Shown here in pieces: positions 1-10,843 of a stretch of 45,084 nucleotides of DNA. The notes beneath the pieces were generated by a model that ran no database searches, had not been told where the DNA came from, and was given only the letters and a program-made list of their open reading frames with translations. Source of the stretch: Zygnema cylindricum (lineage: Eukaryota > Streptophyta > Zygnematophyceae > Zygnematales > Zygnemataceae). The position numbers and the translations under genes are program-made. Location: NCBI GenBank assembly GCA_037447655.1, contig JBBHKE010000801.1, positions 1 through 45,084 of the forward strand, in the 5' to 3' direction. Numbering within the stretch: position 1 is the stretch's first letter; each line of letters begins with the position of its first letter.

Positions 1-544
1 TTCTGAAAGCTAATAGGGACTCACTAACCTAACCAAGGAAAGAAGGCATATCAGCCATGCATCCATAACATCTACGTGAGCTAAGGAGGATACCTGAATA
101 TGTCAAGGTATGTCATACAGAATGAATGTAAACTGAGTGCTTAATCAAATAAAACACGCCTATGTACAAAACAGGGATATGTTACCTCACACCGTAATCT
201 ACAAAACACGTCGGATAATCATAGACATGGTCCTGATTAATCAACGTCCGTTAGTAGCAAATCTTCGCCGTCCATCTTTTAGAATTTTCATCCAAGATGA
301 AACTTTGTGTGACACCTCGGTCTTCCAGTGAATCTGAGTTGTAGAACCAAGTCTATCGCAGTGTCTCATCTCTGTTTGTTGACGTGTGTCTCGCTAATGT
401 GATACACAGTGTACTCTCTCGCTTTTCATTGTCACACTTATTCTGGTACATATTAAACTAGGCTTCCACAAAATAAACCAAGTACCCAGAAGACACTCCC
501 CTCACATAAGAGGCTTAATGAGGACTAAAGCTTTCAAAACAACA
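1..544. other. unassigned non-coding sequence
   Basis: No open frame longer than about 65 codons and no recognisable protein motif is present. The right edge is the point where the Copia A LTR consensus begins abruptly, so this stretch is either the old insertion flank exposed by a deletion or another unidentified repeat. I see nothing else in it. Confidence 0.5.
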
Positions 545-1111
545 GCGGTGACCGTAAACCGCCAAAATCCTATTCTGCGATCTCGACATTCTTTGCGGTC
601 GTCCGATTAAAACCTGGTTTCAATCGTAGCCATCATAAATAATTGCGCGATATTTGTTTCGTTGTCAAAACAAAATGTGCGGTATCCGTTTCAGAACCGT
701 ACCGTATTCCGTACTTTACAAAACTGAATCTATGCATGACGTATATAGTTGCCGTTAAATGAATTAGTTCACGTCTAACTATTTAATTATTTGTCAAACC
801 CTATATATCTCAGCACCGATCCTAGACTTGTAAGATAAGGCTTACCGCTACTGGCTAACTGGACGGACGATTGGCACCAGAATTTAATCCTGGGTCCGTC
901 AAGTACCCTTTTAGTAACCCTACTAAAAACAACTGCATGTTTTTTCTGGACAGCATAGGTAGCCATGGCTCTATCTCCCCGTTCATCCTTCAGTGACTGC
1001 AACAACTGTGGGAGCTGAAGAGAGGAGTTAGAGGCAGACTGCCTCTGCTTCTTTTTTGCATCTCATCTTTTACAAAACCTAGAAAATACTAAAAAACCTT
1101 TAATTTCTACA
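545..1111 (-). repeat. Copia A 3' LTR fragment
   Basis: This is homologous over its whole length to the right half of the 5' LTR at 5458-6515. It ends in TTTCTACA next to the purine-rich tract of the element (minus strand, 1112-1127). It contains the LTR-internal tRNA-like segment (823-900, plus strand) and the conserved hairpin region around 960-1045. The left 490 bp of the LTR are missing, and the break at 545 is sharp. Confidence 0.88.
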
Positions 1112-1129
1112 CTCCTCTTATTTTCTAGT

Positions 1130-2307
1130 CACTCTTTAATTTAAGACCACACTTCTCCCCGCAGAAAATTAGTTTAGGGGAAGGCACAGGTTTTGTCATC
1201 ATATATCTGCTACCATTTCACTATCTGGTTTATACTCCAAACTGATTATCTTGTTTTCTACTCTCTCCCTCGCAAAGCTAACTCTTATGTCCATGTGTTT
1301 AGCTTTAAAGTGATGTTTATGATTGGTAGAAATGGCAATGGCTGTCTGATTATCACAAAACACCTTTTGGACACCACTCTTAAGATGACCAAGCTCACGA
1401 AGCAAAGACTTGACCCACATTTATTTTTTTAAAGCAGAGCAAAAAGCCATGTATTTAGCCTCCATGGTGGACTGAGCAATGAAATTTTGTTGCTTGCTAC
1501 TCCAATAGTAAGCCCCATCACCCATATACAATACATATCCAGATGTGCATCTCCTCATAGGAGCATCCCGATAGCTGGCATCACTCCAACTAGTGATGTG
1601 AGTATTGTTCCTACCCAAATGCAACCATAGATCTCTAATCCCTATGAGATATCTAAGGACTATCTTAGCTGCCTCCCAATCCTTTTTAGTGGGAGCATTC
1701 AGACTCCTTCTTAGTACTCCAACAGCTGCGGCTATGTCCGTCTGGGTACAATTCATGAAATATATAAGGCTGCCCACTACTTGCCTATAAGGAATTGTTT
1801 GCATAAATCTATTCTCTTCAGGGCCTAACTCATCACCAAAGATTATAACTTCCTCTTCCACACTCCCCTCACTTCCCTTATTCAGTTCCATTGGAGTGGT
1901 ACAACTATTAGCCTTGTCCATTTGGAATCTCTCTAACATGTTTCTAATAGCTTCCTTTTGAGTTAATCTTATTATCTTTCTATCTTTGTCTCTCTCTACC
2001 TGAATTCCCAAAATAGACCTTGCTTCTCCGATATCTTTCATCTCAAATATTCCTTTAAGATCATTTTCAACTTATTAATTTTATCCATAGATTTGCCTAA
2101 AACAAACAAATCATCAACATAAATTGCAATAAAAAAAATTCCTTCCTCATCTTCAAACAAATAAATCGAGTGATCTGAGCTCATATGAATATATCCCAAA
2201 CCTGGAAGAAACTCATCGAGCTTCTTATTCCATTTCCGCGGCGCCTGTTTCAGCCCATATGAAGATTTGATCAATTGGCATACCTTGCTCTCTTCCCCTT
2301 GCTCCAC
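1130..2307 (-). pseudogene. Copia A reverse transcriptase C-terminal part and RNase H
   Basis: This is the 3' end of pol. The segment read from 2307 contains YGLKQAPRKWNKKLDEF and the RT catalytic box YVDDLFVLGKS, then the thumb region, including LTQKEAIRNMLERFQMD. RNase H follows, with SWSDASYRDAPMRRCTSGY and STMEAKYMA, the usual copia DEDD-type motifs. The tail ends with GEKCGLKLKSD and a TAG next to the polypurine tract. Defects seen are an in-frame TAA just before MWVKSLLREL (about 1421), a frameshift near 1199 after VADI, and a TGA at the N-terminal side near 2311 in the conserved RQPEGFVE context. Domain assignment is certain; the gene is non-functional. Confidence 0.9.
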
Positions 2308-2960
2308 AAATCCTCAAGGCTGTCGCATAAGAATCTCCTCTTCCAACTCTCGATGTACAAAGGCCGTCTTGATGTCTATCTGATGTACGTCCATGTCTTC
2401 TGCTGCTGCTAGAATGAGAAGTATCCTGACAGAGAGAAACCTGACAACAGGGGCAAATGTCTGCTGCTAGTCAATTCCTTCTTTCTAGGTAAATCCTTTG
2501 GCCACTAATCGAGCCTTATAGCGCTCAATGGTGTTATCCGGGTTCAGTTTGAGCTTAAATACCCACTTACACCCAATTGGCTTCTAGTCGAAGGACAATC
2601 TACCAATTTCCATGTATCGGCCGCCATAATTGAGGCCATCTCCTTATTAATGGCTGTCTTCCACCGGTTTCTCTCAGAATAAGTCATTGCCTCATTATAA
2701 ATTTGAGGTTCATCATGGTGAGACAGTTTGGTTACCTTATTGTTAACTTGTCTCTCTTGCAGTCTTTTGCTGCTTCTTCTTCCTCCCTCAAACTCGGTTG
2801 CCGAAATAGATGGTTCTCTACGATTCTTCTGAACAGTTTCTACATCTCCTGTATCCCTTGCTTTCGGGTCGATTTCTACCACATCCTCCGCTTCGGTTGG
2901 AGTTGATACTAGGGGTCTCACAATTGGGTCCTTCTCCATCTGATCTGTATTTGCATGATC
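2308..2960 (-). pseudogene. Copia A integrase-RT linker and RT N-terminal part
   Basis: The segment 2544-2939 is an acidic, Arg/Ser-rich linker (GGRRSSKRLQERQ) followed by EAMTYSERNRWKTAINKEM, which is where the copia RT domain begins. After a one-base deletion near 2585, the frame continues as [14 protein letters not shown], then [10 protein letters not shown] and TFAPVVRF, all standard RT fingers motifs, and IDIKTAFVH. TAG codons interrupt the frame before KEGID and after it. The linker is less conserved between the copies in this window than the domains on either side. Confidence 0.82.
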
Positions 2961-4379
2961 ATCATATTCTTCAAATCTTGGATAGTTAGGAAGCTCAAAG
3001 TCATCAGAATTTCATGACTCAAATCTAATTCTGAGTGTCTTTGTATGCTTAAAAGGATCTATAGATTTCCCTTCATCGATAACGACTAGATGCTTCACTA
3101 GGATTATATCTTCTCTCTTGAGATCATAGACTCTATATCCTTTTACATCTTCATCATATCCTTGTAGATATCATGGTTTTCCTTTTGGATCTAACTTCTT
3201 CTTAAACCGATTAGTGTCTAAACTAAACAAGTGACTACAGAAAACCTTTTAGTGTGAAACATTTGCTTTTCGGCCTGTCTACCTCTCATAAGGTGTTTGG
3301 CCTTTTACTGCCGAGGTAAGAACTCTATTCTTGAGATAATTTGCACTGTTCATTGCTTCGGCCCAAAAATTCTTTCATATCTTCTTATCTAACAGCATAC
3401 TCCTAACGCTATCACTCAGTGTTCTATTTAATCTTTCAGCTACACCATTCTGCTCAAGATTTCGAAGAATTATCTTTTGGTGTTGCACTCCATCTTCTCT
3501 CAAAAAATCCTCAAATTTGTTAGAGGTATACTCTCCACCATTGTCACTCGTTACTCTCTTGATACGGGTTTCATGGAGTTTTTCACTCCATGCTTCATAT
3601 TGTCTAAAACATTCCTAACCCTCTAACTTATTTTAAAAAAAATACACCTTGGAATACCGAGACCAATCATCCGTGATAGTCATCATAAATCTCTTCCCCC
3701 CGGGTGAGGGCACTCAGGCCGGCCCCCAAAAATTTGAGTATACTAAATCTATAATCTTTTCTCCCTTATAGGTGGCAGTTTTTTGGAAAGGTAACTTGTG
3801 TGCTTTACCTTGAGCACACCCGCTACAATCACTTAGATTCTCACTCTCACCGAACTGAATCCCTTCCACTACTCCCATCTTTTTCAGCTCCCTTAACTTA
3901 TCTAGATTCACATGCCCAAGCCTCTTATGCCAAAACATTATATCATGAACACCAGCATAATAAAGTTTTTTCTTTTCATTGCTTAAAATCAGCCTAAACA
4001 TCCATTGGCTACCTTTTTCAGCAGTGAAATAAACTTCCTCCTCAAAACTAGCAGTAAAGATTTTTTTCCTAGTGCTAGTATCAAAACCCTTATCATCAAA
4101 TACAGACGTAGAGATGAGGTTTTTGTTCAATTCCGAAATAAACAATACATCGTAGAATGTAACTATGGATGTCTTTCCTTCTACTAACAGTTTCAGATCT
4201 ACCGATCCTACAATAGTATTAGTGACTATCCTCCCATCCACGTACTCTATCTCTACAGAGGAAATCTTTCTTATCTTAGTGAACAGATGTTTATCCTTAC
4301 ACATGTGCATGGAGGCACCTGAATCTACAATCCAACCTGCTTCACCTTTAATCCACTGAAAAAACATTTCTGTTTTCAT
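2961..4379 (-). pseudogene. Copia A protease and integrase
   Basis: The segment 3714-4379 holds the retropepsin signature WIVDSGASMHMC (active-site DSG) and the GAG-pre-integrase region. The latter has the HHCC zinc-binding pattern HKRLGHVNLDKLRELKK followed by CSGCAQGKAHKLPF. Left of 3714 the frame breaks at the WGPA motif. Integrase core motifs (MMTITDDWSRY, NGVAERLNRTL, DKKI) can still be read in pieces down to about 3300, followed by the KGKPGYxxGYDEDVKGYRVYD segment. There are several frameshifts and stops. Function would have been polyprotein processing and strand transfer of cDNA. Confidence 0.87.
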
Positions 4380-4439
4380 GGAATTTCGACCTTGTTTTTC
4401 GCTTCTAACTACTCATCCAATAGGAGTTCATCATCCTCG

Positions 4440-5477
4440 TCCCCGGATTCGGCCTCATGTACCTGTGTCACAAAGGCCTTTTTCTTTACTCTCGAGGGTC
4501 CACCGTTATGCCACTTCTTTAACCGCAGCGTTGTTAAATTCATGCACTCTGCCATATAGTTCCCTGGTTTCTTACAAAAGTGGCACAAACCCTTGGGAGC
4601 CCTTAGTTCGAACTCGTCGATCTGATTTTTTTACCCCCCACTTCCATAATTTTCGACCGTTTTCATGGAATCATTGTTCCTCCAATCAATCCTAGTTACC
4701 AAGGCTTGCCCACTCTTTCCTCCCCTTCGGATCTCAATCGTATTCTCCCGAACGAGAATCATCCATACCACTGAAATCCATATCCACCATGAGTCCTGCA
4801 AGTTATGCACACGGTTGACAATGTTCTAAAACTTATCTGGAAACTTTAAGAGCAAGCACTTAAACTTCAAATTTTCAGTTTTAACCTGTCAAGCACTCTC
4901 TAGCTCCATGAAAAGTGTTGCGAGCTCATTACAGAAATCCAACATCTTCCCCCGTTTATATACTTATGCGTCTATTTTTTGATCAGCCAACTCATGTTGC
5001 TGGATTGTACCACTTCAATACATCTCTATGAGATGAAGCTAAAGATCAGATGCCCTCTCTACCTGCAAATAAGGAGATGCAAGCCCTTATGTAAGATGGC
5101 GGAGGATGAAGTGCTTTGCTGCTATATTTTTGTAGTCCCAGGCATCAGTATCATACTCGTCGTTTCTCGGAATAAGTGACATAAATGCCGAACCGGTTGC
5201 TATTGGTGTGACCATCTACATCTCCTTTCCTTTGCCCATCACCTCCTATTCCTTTGTCTCCTCCGTTGGAGATGGATCTGCATCTCTCGAGAATGTGCTT
5301 CTTGTTGACCTTAGAGGGATCCTAAGACTGGATGGACGCCCGTCCACTCACTATTCCCCAAAACCGTTTCTCACAAAGAGCTCCTGTCATCATACTTTCC
5401 CAGTATATGAAGCTAGTTCCATTGAAGATGGGCACCCTAGAGGGTGGGTCCATAACATGTAAATTTGAGACCTCCAT
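4440..5477 (-). pseudogene. Copia A gag with nucleocapsid zinc knuckle
   Basis: Gag starts on the minus strand at ATG 5453 (MDPP), inside the primer-binding site. The frame is also open from an ATG at 5477 in the last bases of the LTR. Readable pieces include FIYWESMMTGALCEKRFWGI, KKPGNYMAEC and the acidic stretch between knuckle and protease. The CCHC knuckle reads CHFCKKPGNYMAEC: the zinc-binding histidine is asparagine in this copy. Numerous frameshifts and stops occur between 4700 and 5300. Confidence 0.78.
5443..5456 (-). promoter_or_regulatory. Copia A primer-binding site (half-tRNA-iMet type)
   Basis: On the minus strand this reads GTTATGGACCCACC, one mismatch from GTTATGGGCCCACC found in copies B, C and D. 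It lies one base inside the end of the 5' LTR. The consensus is complementary to the anticodon stem-loop of plant initiator tRNA-Met, the same half-tRNA priming strategy known for Drosophila copia. The gag ATG at 5453 is inside the site. Confidence 0.75.
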
Positions 5478-6515
5478 AGGACCTCGGAGTAGGCAGCTCA
5501 CACGAAGCCTCTAAAATAACCCTAACCCCTTTATGTTTCAGCTACAATAACTGCCACCTTGTTAAATAAAAATTTTGACCACCTTAACCTCTGTGAACGG
5601 AAGACTTTTCTTAGTTGATGGCAAAAAGAATCTTTGAATTAGCTCTCTTGAGCAGTAAGTTAAGGTGGGTCAAAGTTGACCTTTTGTACAGAAGCTCAGT
5701 CGGAGAGAGAGTCCTATCTACCAAATTTTTCTAAGTCCTATCTCTCTCTAAAACTCTATCTATTGACGTACAGCACCAATCACAATACTGTGTCGTACAG
5801 AAAGGTACAAGTGCCGGTGTACTTTCTGTACGGACATTGTACGACATTGCCAAAAAGTTGACACATGTGATATTTGGACTTGTTCCTGTTATTCCGTGAG
5901 ATGTCGCAATCCACAATGGTTGTGCCACGTGTCAGTCCATGTGGCGGTGACCGCAAACTGCCAAAATCCTATTCCCCGATCTCGGCATCGTTTGCGCCCG
6001 TCGGATTAAAACGTGGTTTCAATCGTAGCTGTCATAAATAATTGCGCGATATTTGTTTTGTTGTCGAAACAACATGCGCAGTATCTGTTTCAGAACCGTG
6101 CCGTATTCCGTACTTTACAAAACTGAATCTATGCATGACGTATATAGTTGCCGTAAAATGAATTAGTTCACGCCTAACTATTTAAATATTTGTCAATTCC
6201 TATATATCTCAGCACCGATTCTAGACTTCTACGATAAAGCTAACTGCTACCGGCTAACTTGACGGTCGACATGTACCAGGATCAAATCCTGGGTCCATCA
6301 AGTACCATTTTAGTAAACCTACTAAAAACAATTGCCTGTCTCTTTTTGGACAACACACAGGCAACCATGGCTCTATCTCCCTATTCATCCTTCAGTGATA
6401 GCGACAAGTGTGGGAGCTGAAGAGAGGAGTTAGAGGCACACTGCCTCTGATTCTTTTCTGCATTTAATCTTTTACAAAACCTAGAAAATATTAAAAAAAA
6501 CATTTAATTTCTACA
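5458..6515 (-). repeat. Copia A 5' LTR
   Basis: This is 1058 bp, bounded on the plus strand by TGTAAATTTGAG and TTTCTACA, a proper TG...CA. It contains a G-box CACGTG at 5926-5931, a plus-strand tRNA-like segment at 6222-6299 (antisense to LTR transcription) with B-box-like GGATCAAATCC, and the conserved hairpin region around 6370-6450. Homologous full LTRs are at 23800-24764 and 41461-42478, and a more divergent one at 18138-19186. Confidence 0.93.
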
Positions 6516-6519
6516 GGGG

Positions 6520-6846
6520 CCTTATCGAGTCCCTTGCCCTAGGTGTGGCAAGTTTTACGCCGTAGGGGCAGGTGGCACACGTGATGCGAAAGCTTGCCCG
6601 AGAACCAAGGCCAACATTCACCCTTGTTTTCCTGAACATCCTACGCCCCATTTTGTTCGTGGTCAGCCATCTCCGTATGATTGGCAGTTTGTTCTTGGCC
6701 TTGATGTTCTTGGGAGCTATCACTTGGGTAACCCACGTCCGTATCTTTATAGCACTATCTCCGATCATCTTCGACAATCTATCCAAACGGCTTTGCGCCT
6801 TCTTTTTGATTTATTAGCTAACGATTTTTCGAATGAAGCTGCATAG
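6520..6846 (+). pseudogene. LINE N-terminal zinc-finger segment
   Basis: The frame beginning CCT at 6520 encodes CPRCGKFYAVGAG with a further Cys/His cluster (ACPRTK, IHPCFP), then a region rich in Tyr, Pro and Leu, before a TAG at about 6844. DNA-binding zinc fingers at this position are typical of REL-type LINEs, where they help recognise the target site. The start codon is not preserved, because the upstream sequence is replaced by Copia A. Confidence 0.6.
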
Positions 6847-8226
6847 CACTTTTTATTCATGTTTCTGCTTTGGGTTCTAATTTTACCACCCGAGGGGGGG
6901 GGGCTAGTGGTGCTCGTGAGACGAGGGCTCGGTGCCTACCTTTTTTTGCGTGGCGATTGGGAGTCTTTACAACCAGAACACACAGATCGCGTTATTGGCC
7001 ATTCTACCTAACCTCCTTGACGTCGTGCCCCATTGCCACGTTCTACAGCTAGACTGCACCGAGCTCTCCTCCTTTGTTGTTTAGGGGAATTTTCTCGGGA
7101 TGCGCAAGCTCTTCGGCCTTTCACGCCCTATCCATCTTGGGAGGTAACTGTTGGCGCATTGCGTTCGCTGCAGCCTCTTTCATCTGACGATATCCTCTTT
7201 TTTGTTAAAGGGCATGATCCTCTTACATCATTTGATTTGGATCGTCAAACCTTTACTAAGGCGCTTATCTAGTCCCCTCACCTTTCGGCGGGCGGTCTAT
7301 CTGGGATGGTTTATGAATTACTTCTTGATATCTTTCCTCCTATGACCCCTTCCTAAATATTCGACCTCCTCTTTAAGGTAGCTTCTAAGGTGGCTCGTGG
7401 ACACATTCCCCATAGTGTTGTCGGGCTTCTTTCTGCCGCTCGACTTGTGGCTGTTTTTAAACCTGCTGGTTGGTGGACACATTCCCCATAGTGTTGTCCC
7501 GCTTCTTTCTGCCGCTCGACTTGTGGTTGTTCTTAAACCTGCTGGGGGGATCCGTCGAATCGCTATTGGTGAAGTATTGTACATCTTAGTGGCTCTTGCT
7601 ATTTGCATTCAACTCAAAGTAGCGTTTCACGACCATTTTGCTCCGCATCAATTTGGTGTTGCTACAAAAAGGGGTTGTGAGGTGGTTGTCTATGGTTTGC
7701 AAACTCTTTTGGATCTTCATCCAAATTGGGTGGTTCTTGAAGTGGATGTGGCTAACACCTCCAAAACCATTGATCTTAATGTTGTTTTTCCAAGAGCTAC
7801 AATATGCACCTTCACTTATTAACTAACTGTTCCCTTTTGTTCAAGCTTTTTATGCTCAGCCCAACTCGCTACTCTTTCCTCTTGGGGATCCTTTAGGTAA
7901 TGTTGTCACTTTACAGTCCGCAACCGGCACTCGCCAAGGTGATCCTTTACGGGCGCCTCTTTTTGCTTTGGTCCAACTTTAAGCATAACGAGCATCAGCT
8001 ACAACCTTCCTAGGTTGTTTATTCCCTTCAATTGTTGATGACATCCATATCATGGGTCCGCGCTTTCAAGTTATTTCAGCTTTCTCTCATTTTGAAGACA
8101 AACTTCATCGAATTGGCTCTCTGTTGAACCATCTAAGTGTGTGGCTTGGTGCCCACGAGGTTAGGCGTCGGATTGCCCGCTCCCTAGCGGTTTTCGTCTT
8201 GCCTCCTCAGATGAGAGTATAAAGGC
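6847..8226 (+). pseudogene. LINE reverse transcriptase
   Basis: RT motifs appear in order but in shifted frames. A linker with RLHRALLLCCLGEFSRDAQAL (7033-7140) is followed by IRRIAIGEVLYILVALAIC (about 7548-7605), FGVATKRGCEVVVYGLQTLL, and VVLEVDVANTSKTID, where the expected NAFNTID is degraded. Then come GTRQGDPLRAPLFAL (about 7926-7970) and the catalytic box SIVDDIHIMGP (about 8028-8060). A 76-bp tandem duplication at 7397-7548 shifts the frame. The function would have been target-primed reverse transcription. Confidence 0.85.
7397..7548 (+). repeat. 76-bp tandem duplication inside the LINE RT
   Basis: GTGGACACATTCCCCATAG starts at 7397 and again at 7473, and the following ~57 bases repeat with about five differences. 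The 76-bp unit is not a multiple of three, so the duplication by itself breaks the RT frame. Confidence 0.9.
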
Positions 8227-8872
8227 TTGAAGTTGCGCTATTCTTGCTCCTTCTTTTACCAACCAAGCAGTTCAAGATAGGCTCTTCGAGGACCTTCCTT
8301 ATAGCGACAACCCCCCTAAGTTGTCGGACTCACAGGTGGTATTTTCAATTTTGTTCCGTTGATTTGATCAACACCCCTTTATCTTGCAAAAACTTTACCA
8401 CCCACGACTTCATTTTTTTCTCCCCTTATGAATTTTCATGACAATCTTTTAGGTGTGCTCCACCACCTCGTTGGTCATGGGATTTTTGATCGTCTGGAGA
8501 GGCCACTTGCTCGTTAACAAGCTAGCCTCCCAATTTCCAACGGCGCGTTAGATTTGATTTCCGTGGCCTAAGTTGCGCCTTCGGCGTATATGGGTAGTTC
8601 GGCGTTGGTGGTTCCTGCCATCACTTCGCGTTTCATTGTAGATGATGTCCCCGTTCTAGCGCAAGTTGTCTCTAAGGTGGAAACAGGTTGTTTTGATTTC
8701 AACAAGCTCTCCTTTCAGCTTGTGGGATAGTACCCTGGACGCTCAAAACCAAGTTCCACTTTTCAATCTCTGATGGCTGACACTAATTTCCAACTATAAC
8801 AACGTATATTTGAGCAAGTGGTCGCCGTTGATTTTGCAAACCTCTTAGAGGCGCTACCTTCTACTCAAGCGC
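8227..8872 (+). pseudogene. LINE inter-domain region, heavily decayed
   Basis: There is no frame longer than 65 codons, but the stretch lies between the RT catalytic motif and the knuckle/endonuclease domain of the same ORF. It has the same base composition, so it should be the RT thumb and linker. Only short pieces can be read in shifting frames. No separate gene is present. Confidence 0.5.
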
Positions 8873-9381
8873 TTGTTCGTTTACGTTCGTGTTCTGGGCT
8901 TATGGCTGGTGCGTGACTACAAGGGACACCAACCTTTTCGACACTCCGTTTATCATCTGACCAATTTACTTCTGCTCTACGCTTGCATTTTAGTTTGCCT
9001 CACCTTCCGCGTTTGCAACCAAACCATTAATTTTGAAGGAATCCATTTTCTTCGTTGCTCGCATGGGGGGAAATACACTCTTGCGCATGATCAGGTGCGA
9101 GATGCCATTGCTACCATTGGCGCTGAGGCAGGCTACACCTTCAAATGTGAGGTTTGTCATATTTTTCCACCTCGACCCCAATCTACGGGTAGTCAGAGCC
9201 CTCAAGTTGACTTGGTTTTTTTTCATGGTACTAGGAGGACGCTAAGAGATGTGGTCCTCAAGGATCCGACTTGGTCACACATTCCATCACGTGCGGCTTC
9301 GCATACATGTGTGGCGGCTCGCGACGCAGCGGCTTTGAAAGAAAGAGATTACGCTCACCGAGACCATTGGGACCACTTTGT
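8873..9381 (+). pseudogene. LINE CCHC knuckle and restriction-like endonuclease segment
   Basis: The frame read from 8873 encodes VCNQTINFEGIHFLRCSHGG, matching the CxxxxDxxGxHxLxCxHGG knuckle of this LINE class, then AHDQVRDAIATIGAEAG. The endonuclease-like core follows: QVDLVFFHGTRRTLRDVVLKD, then AAALKERDYAHRDHWDHF. The D...DVV...K spacing matches PD-(D/E)xK nucleases. The frame is open until Copia B interrupts it at 9381 and continues at 26373. This domain would nick the target for target-primed reverse transcription. Confidence 0.78.
9377..9381 (+). repeat. left target-site duplication of Copia B
   Basis: TTTGT before the left LTR pairs with TATGT at 26368-26372 after the right end of the 5' LTR: four of five bases match. 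Removing one copy plus the element rejoins the LINE frame. Confidence 0.7.
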
Positions 9382-10332
9382 TGTAATTCTGTGACCTCCA
9401 TTGCCCCACAAAAATGTCCAGCTTATTTGAAGCATCTAGGAGAATATTTGCCCGTTTGACTATCCCACTAAATAAATGCCACCCTGGCACGCAAATATTT
9501 TGACCATTTTTACCCTTGTGAAGGCGTGACTCCCTTAGGTCGAATGCAAAAGGAATCACTGAATTTTCTCCCCTGAGCATTAAGTTATGGCTGGCCAAAG
9601 ATGGCATTTAAATACAAAAGGTCTTTGAGAGATAGGTGCCTCAAAAAGGTCTAAGTCCTAAACTTCCACTCTAATCCCCTATAACTAGTGTATGTGACCA
9701 ATCAAAATATTGTAAAGTACAAGAAGGTACAGGTGTCGCTGTACTTCTTGTACGGCCATGGTAAGACATGGTTGTCTTGCTGACGTCTGTCAGTTCTTCA
9801 GCCGTAGTTGCTCCTCCCTCCATATCTGTTATCCACTCAAGGCCTGCCAAGTGTCACCCACCAACATTATCGCCACAAAGCGCCAAATGTCTTCTCAGGT
9901 ACATCGGCTCCACTGTGAGCCGTTCGATCTGAGATTGACATTTGATTTTGTCTACGAAATGACATGTCGTTTTGTAAATTCCGTGCGGTCTGGATTTCGT
10001 GTGGTCCACTCCATTTCCCTGTTAAACAAAACATTTCGTGTTGTCCAACTTTAAATAAATGTCGTACCCCATATACGTAATGTTTCATCAAGACCTACCG
10101 GATAAGGCGGACGGCTATGCCGTACGGCGGTCATACCGAAGGTCATAGGATCAAATATTAGACTTGACCGCCTATATTTTTCATAGGGTTATCTCTTCTG
10201 TTCATTTAACGTGTCTCTTGTCTGCTTGCGGCATCCATGGCTGCTTGCCAGTCCTCACTGACTACGACAAGTATGAAGATGTAGTAAGACCATAGACTAA
10301 AGAGATAGAAGATAAAAATACCTTTTTTAACA
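9382..10332 (-). repeat. Copia B 3' LTR
   Basis: This is 951 bp, plus-strand ends TGTAATTCTGTG and TTAACA. It is a different LTR family from A and D in its middle part, but it shares the terminal sequence (TGTGACCTCCAT), the CAGT...TGACTACGACAAGTATG loop (about 10250-10275) and a degenerate tRNA-like block (10091-10166) containing AGGATCAAATATT. Confidence 0.93.
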
Positions 10333-10345
10333 CTCCCTTTATTTT

Positions 10346-10843
10346 CTAATTTATCTTTTGCTTTAGGCCACACTTCTCTCTACAAAATATCAATTTGGGA
10401 GAAGGGACCAGCTTAGTCATCATATCTGCTACCATTTTTACATACAGTATATATTCCAGATTAATTATTTTTTTCTCAACCTTCTCTGTAACAAAGCTCA
10501 ATCGGATATCCATATGCTTTGCTTTATAGTGATGCTTTGGGTTTGCTTCAATTGCAACTGCAGCTTGATTATCACAAAACATCTTTTGCAGTCCATTCTT
10601 CATATATCCAGGTTCTTGAAGCAAAGATTTAACCCACATTAATTCATTCAAAGCCGAAGAAGATGCTATATACTTAGCCCCCATGGTGGATTGAGCAATC
10701 ACCTTTTGTTGCTTGCTGCTCCAACAGCAAGCCCTTTTTCCAACATACAACACATAACGAGAAGTACATCTCCTCATTGGAGCATCCCCAAAACTGGCAT
10801 CACTCCCAGTGGTGAGGTAAGTATTATCCCCTCCCAGATGCAA
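10346..10843 (-). pseudogene. Copia B RNase H and pol C-terminus
   Basis: From 10843 the frame reads MHLGGDNTYLTTGSDASFGD, then APMRRCTSRYVLYVG and CCWSSKQQKVIAQSTMGAKY. These are the RNase H motifs, with STMEAEY changed to STMGAKY, so a catalytic acidic residue is lost. Then MWVKSLLQEPGY and DNQAAVAI follow, and the tail CGLKQKIN ends in a TAG at the polypurine tract. It is open over 165 codons, but the N-terminal side is cut by TAG in place of a tryptophan just upstream (about 10844). Confidence 0.88.

Larger units (their letters stand above)
545..6515 (-). mobile_element. Copia A: Ty1/copia LTR retrotransposon, 3' LTR truncated
   Basis: Reading on the minus strand, the order is 5' LTR (5458-6515), primer-binding site, gag, zinc knuckle, aspartic protease, integrase, reverse transcriptase, RNase H, a purine-rich tract and a partial 3' LTR (545-1111). 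Integrase before RT defines Ty1/copia. Both LTRs end in TTTCTACA on the plus strand and share long stretches such as the sequence around 560-620 and 5955-6020. The 3' LTR lacks about 490 bp, so no target-site duplication can be checked. Every coding segment carries stops or frameshifts, so the copy is dead. It is closely related to elements C and D in this window. Confidence 0.92.
6516..9381 (+). mobile_element. LINE relic with restriction-like endonuclease, left part
   Basis: This is a non-LTR retrotransposon. The order is N-terminal CxxC zinc finger (6520 onward, CPRCGKFY), reverse transcriptase (about 7300-8230), then a C-terminal CCHC knuckle and a PD-(D/E)xK-like endonuclease region (8960-9381). 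The last part of the ORF and the 3' UTR lie at 26373-26832, beyond Copia B. The 5' end is lost at the junction with Copia A. I see no APE endonuclease. The domain order fits the REL-bearing LINE groups (R2/NeSL/CRE-like). Confidence 0.82.

Noticed and set aside
9287-9607. 106-codon minus-strand ORF spanning LINE and LTR
   Set aside because: It crosses the junction between the LINE and Copia B, so it cannot be a gene.
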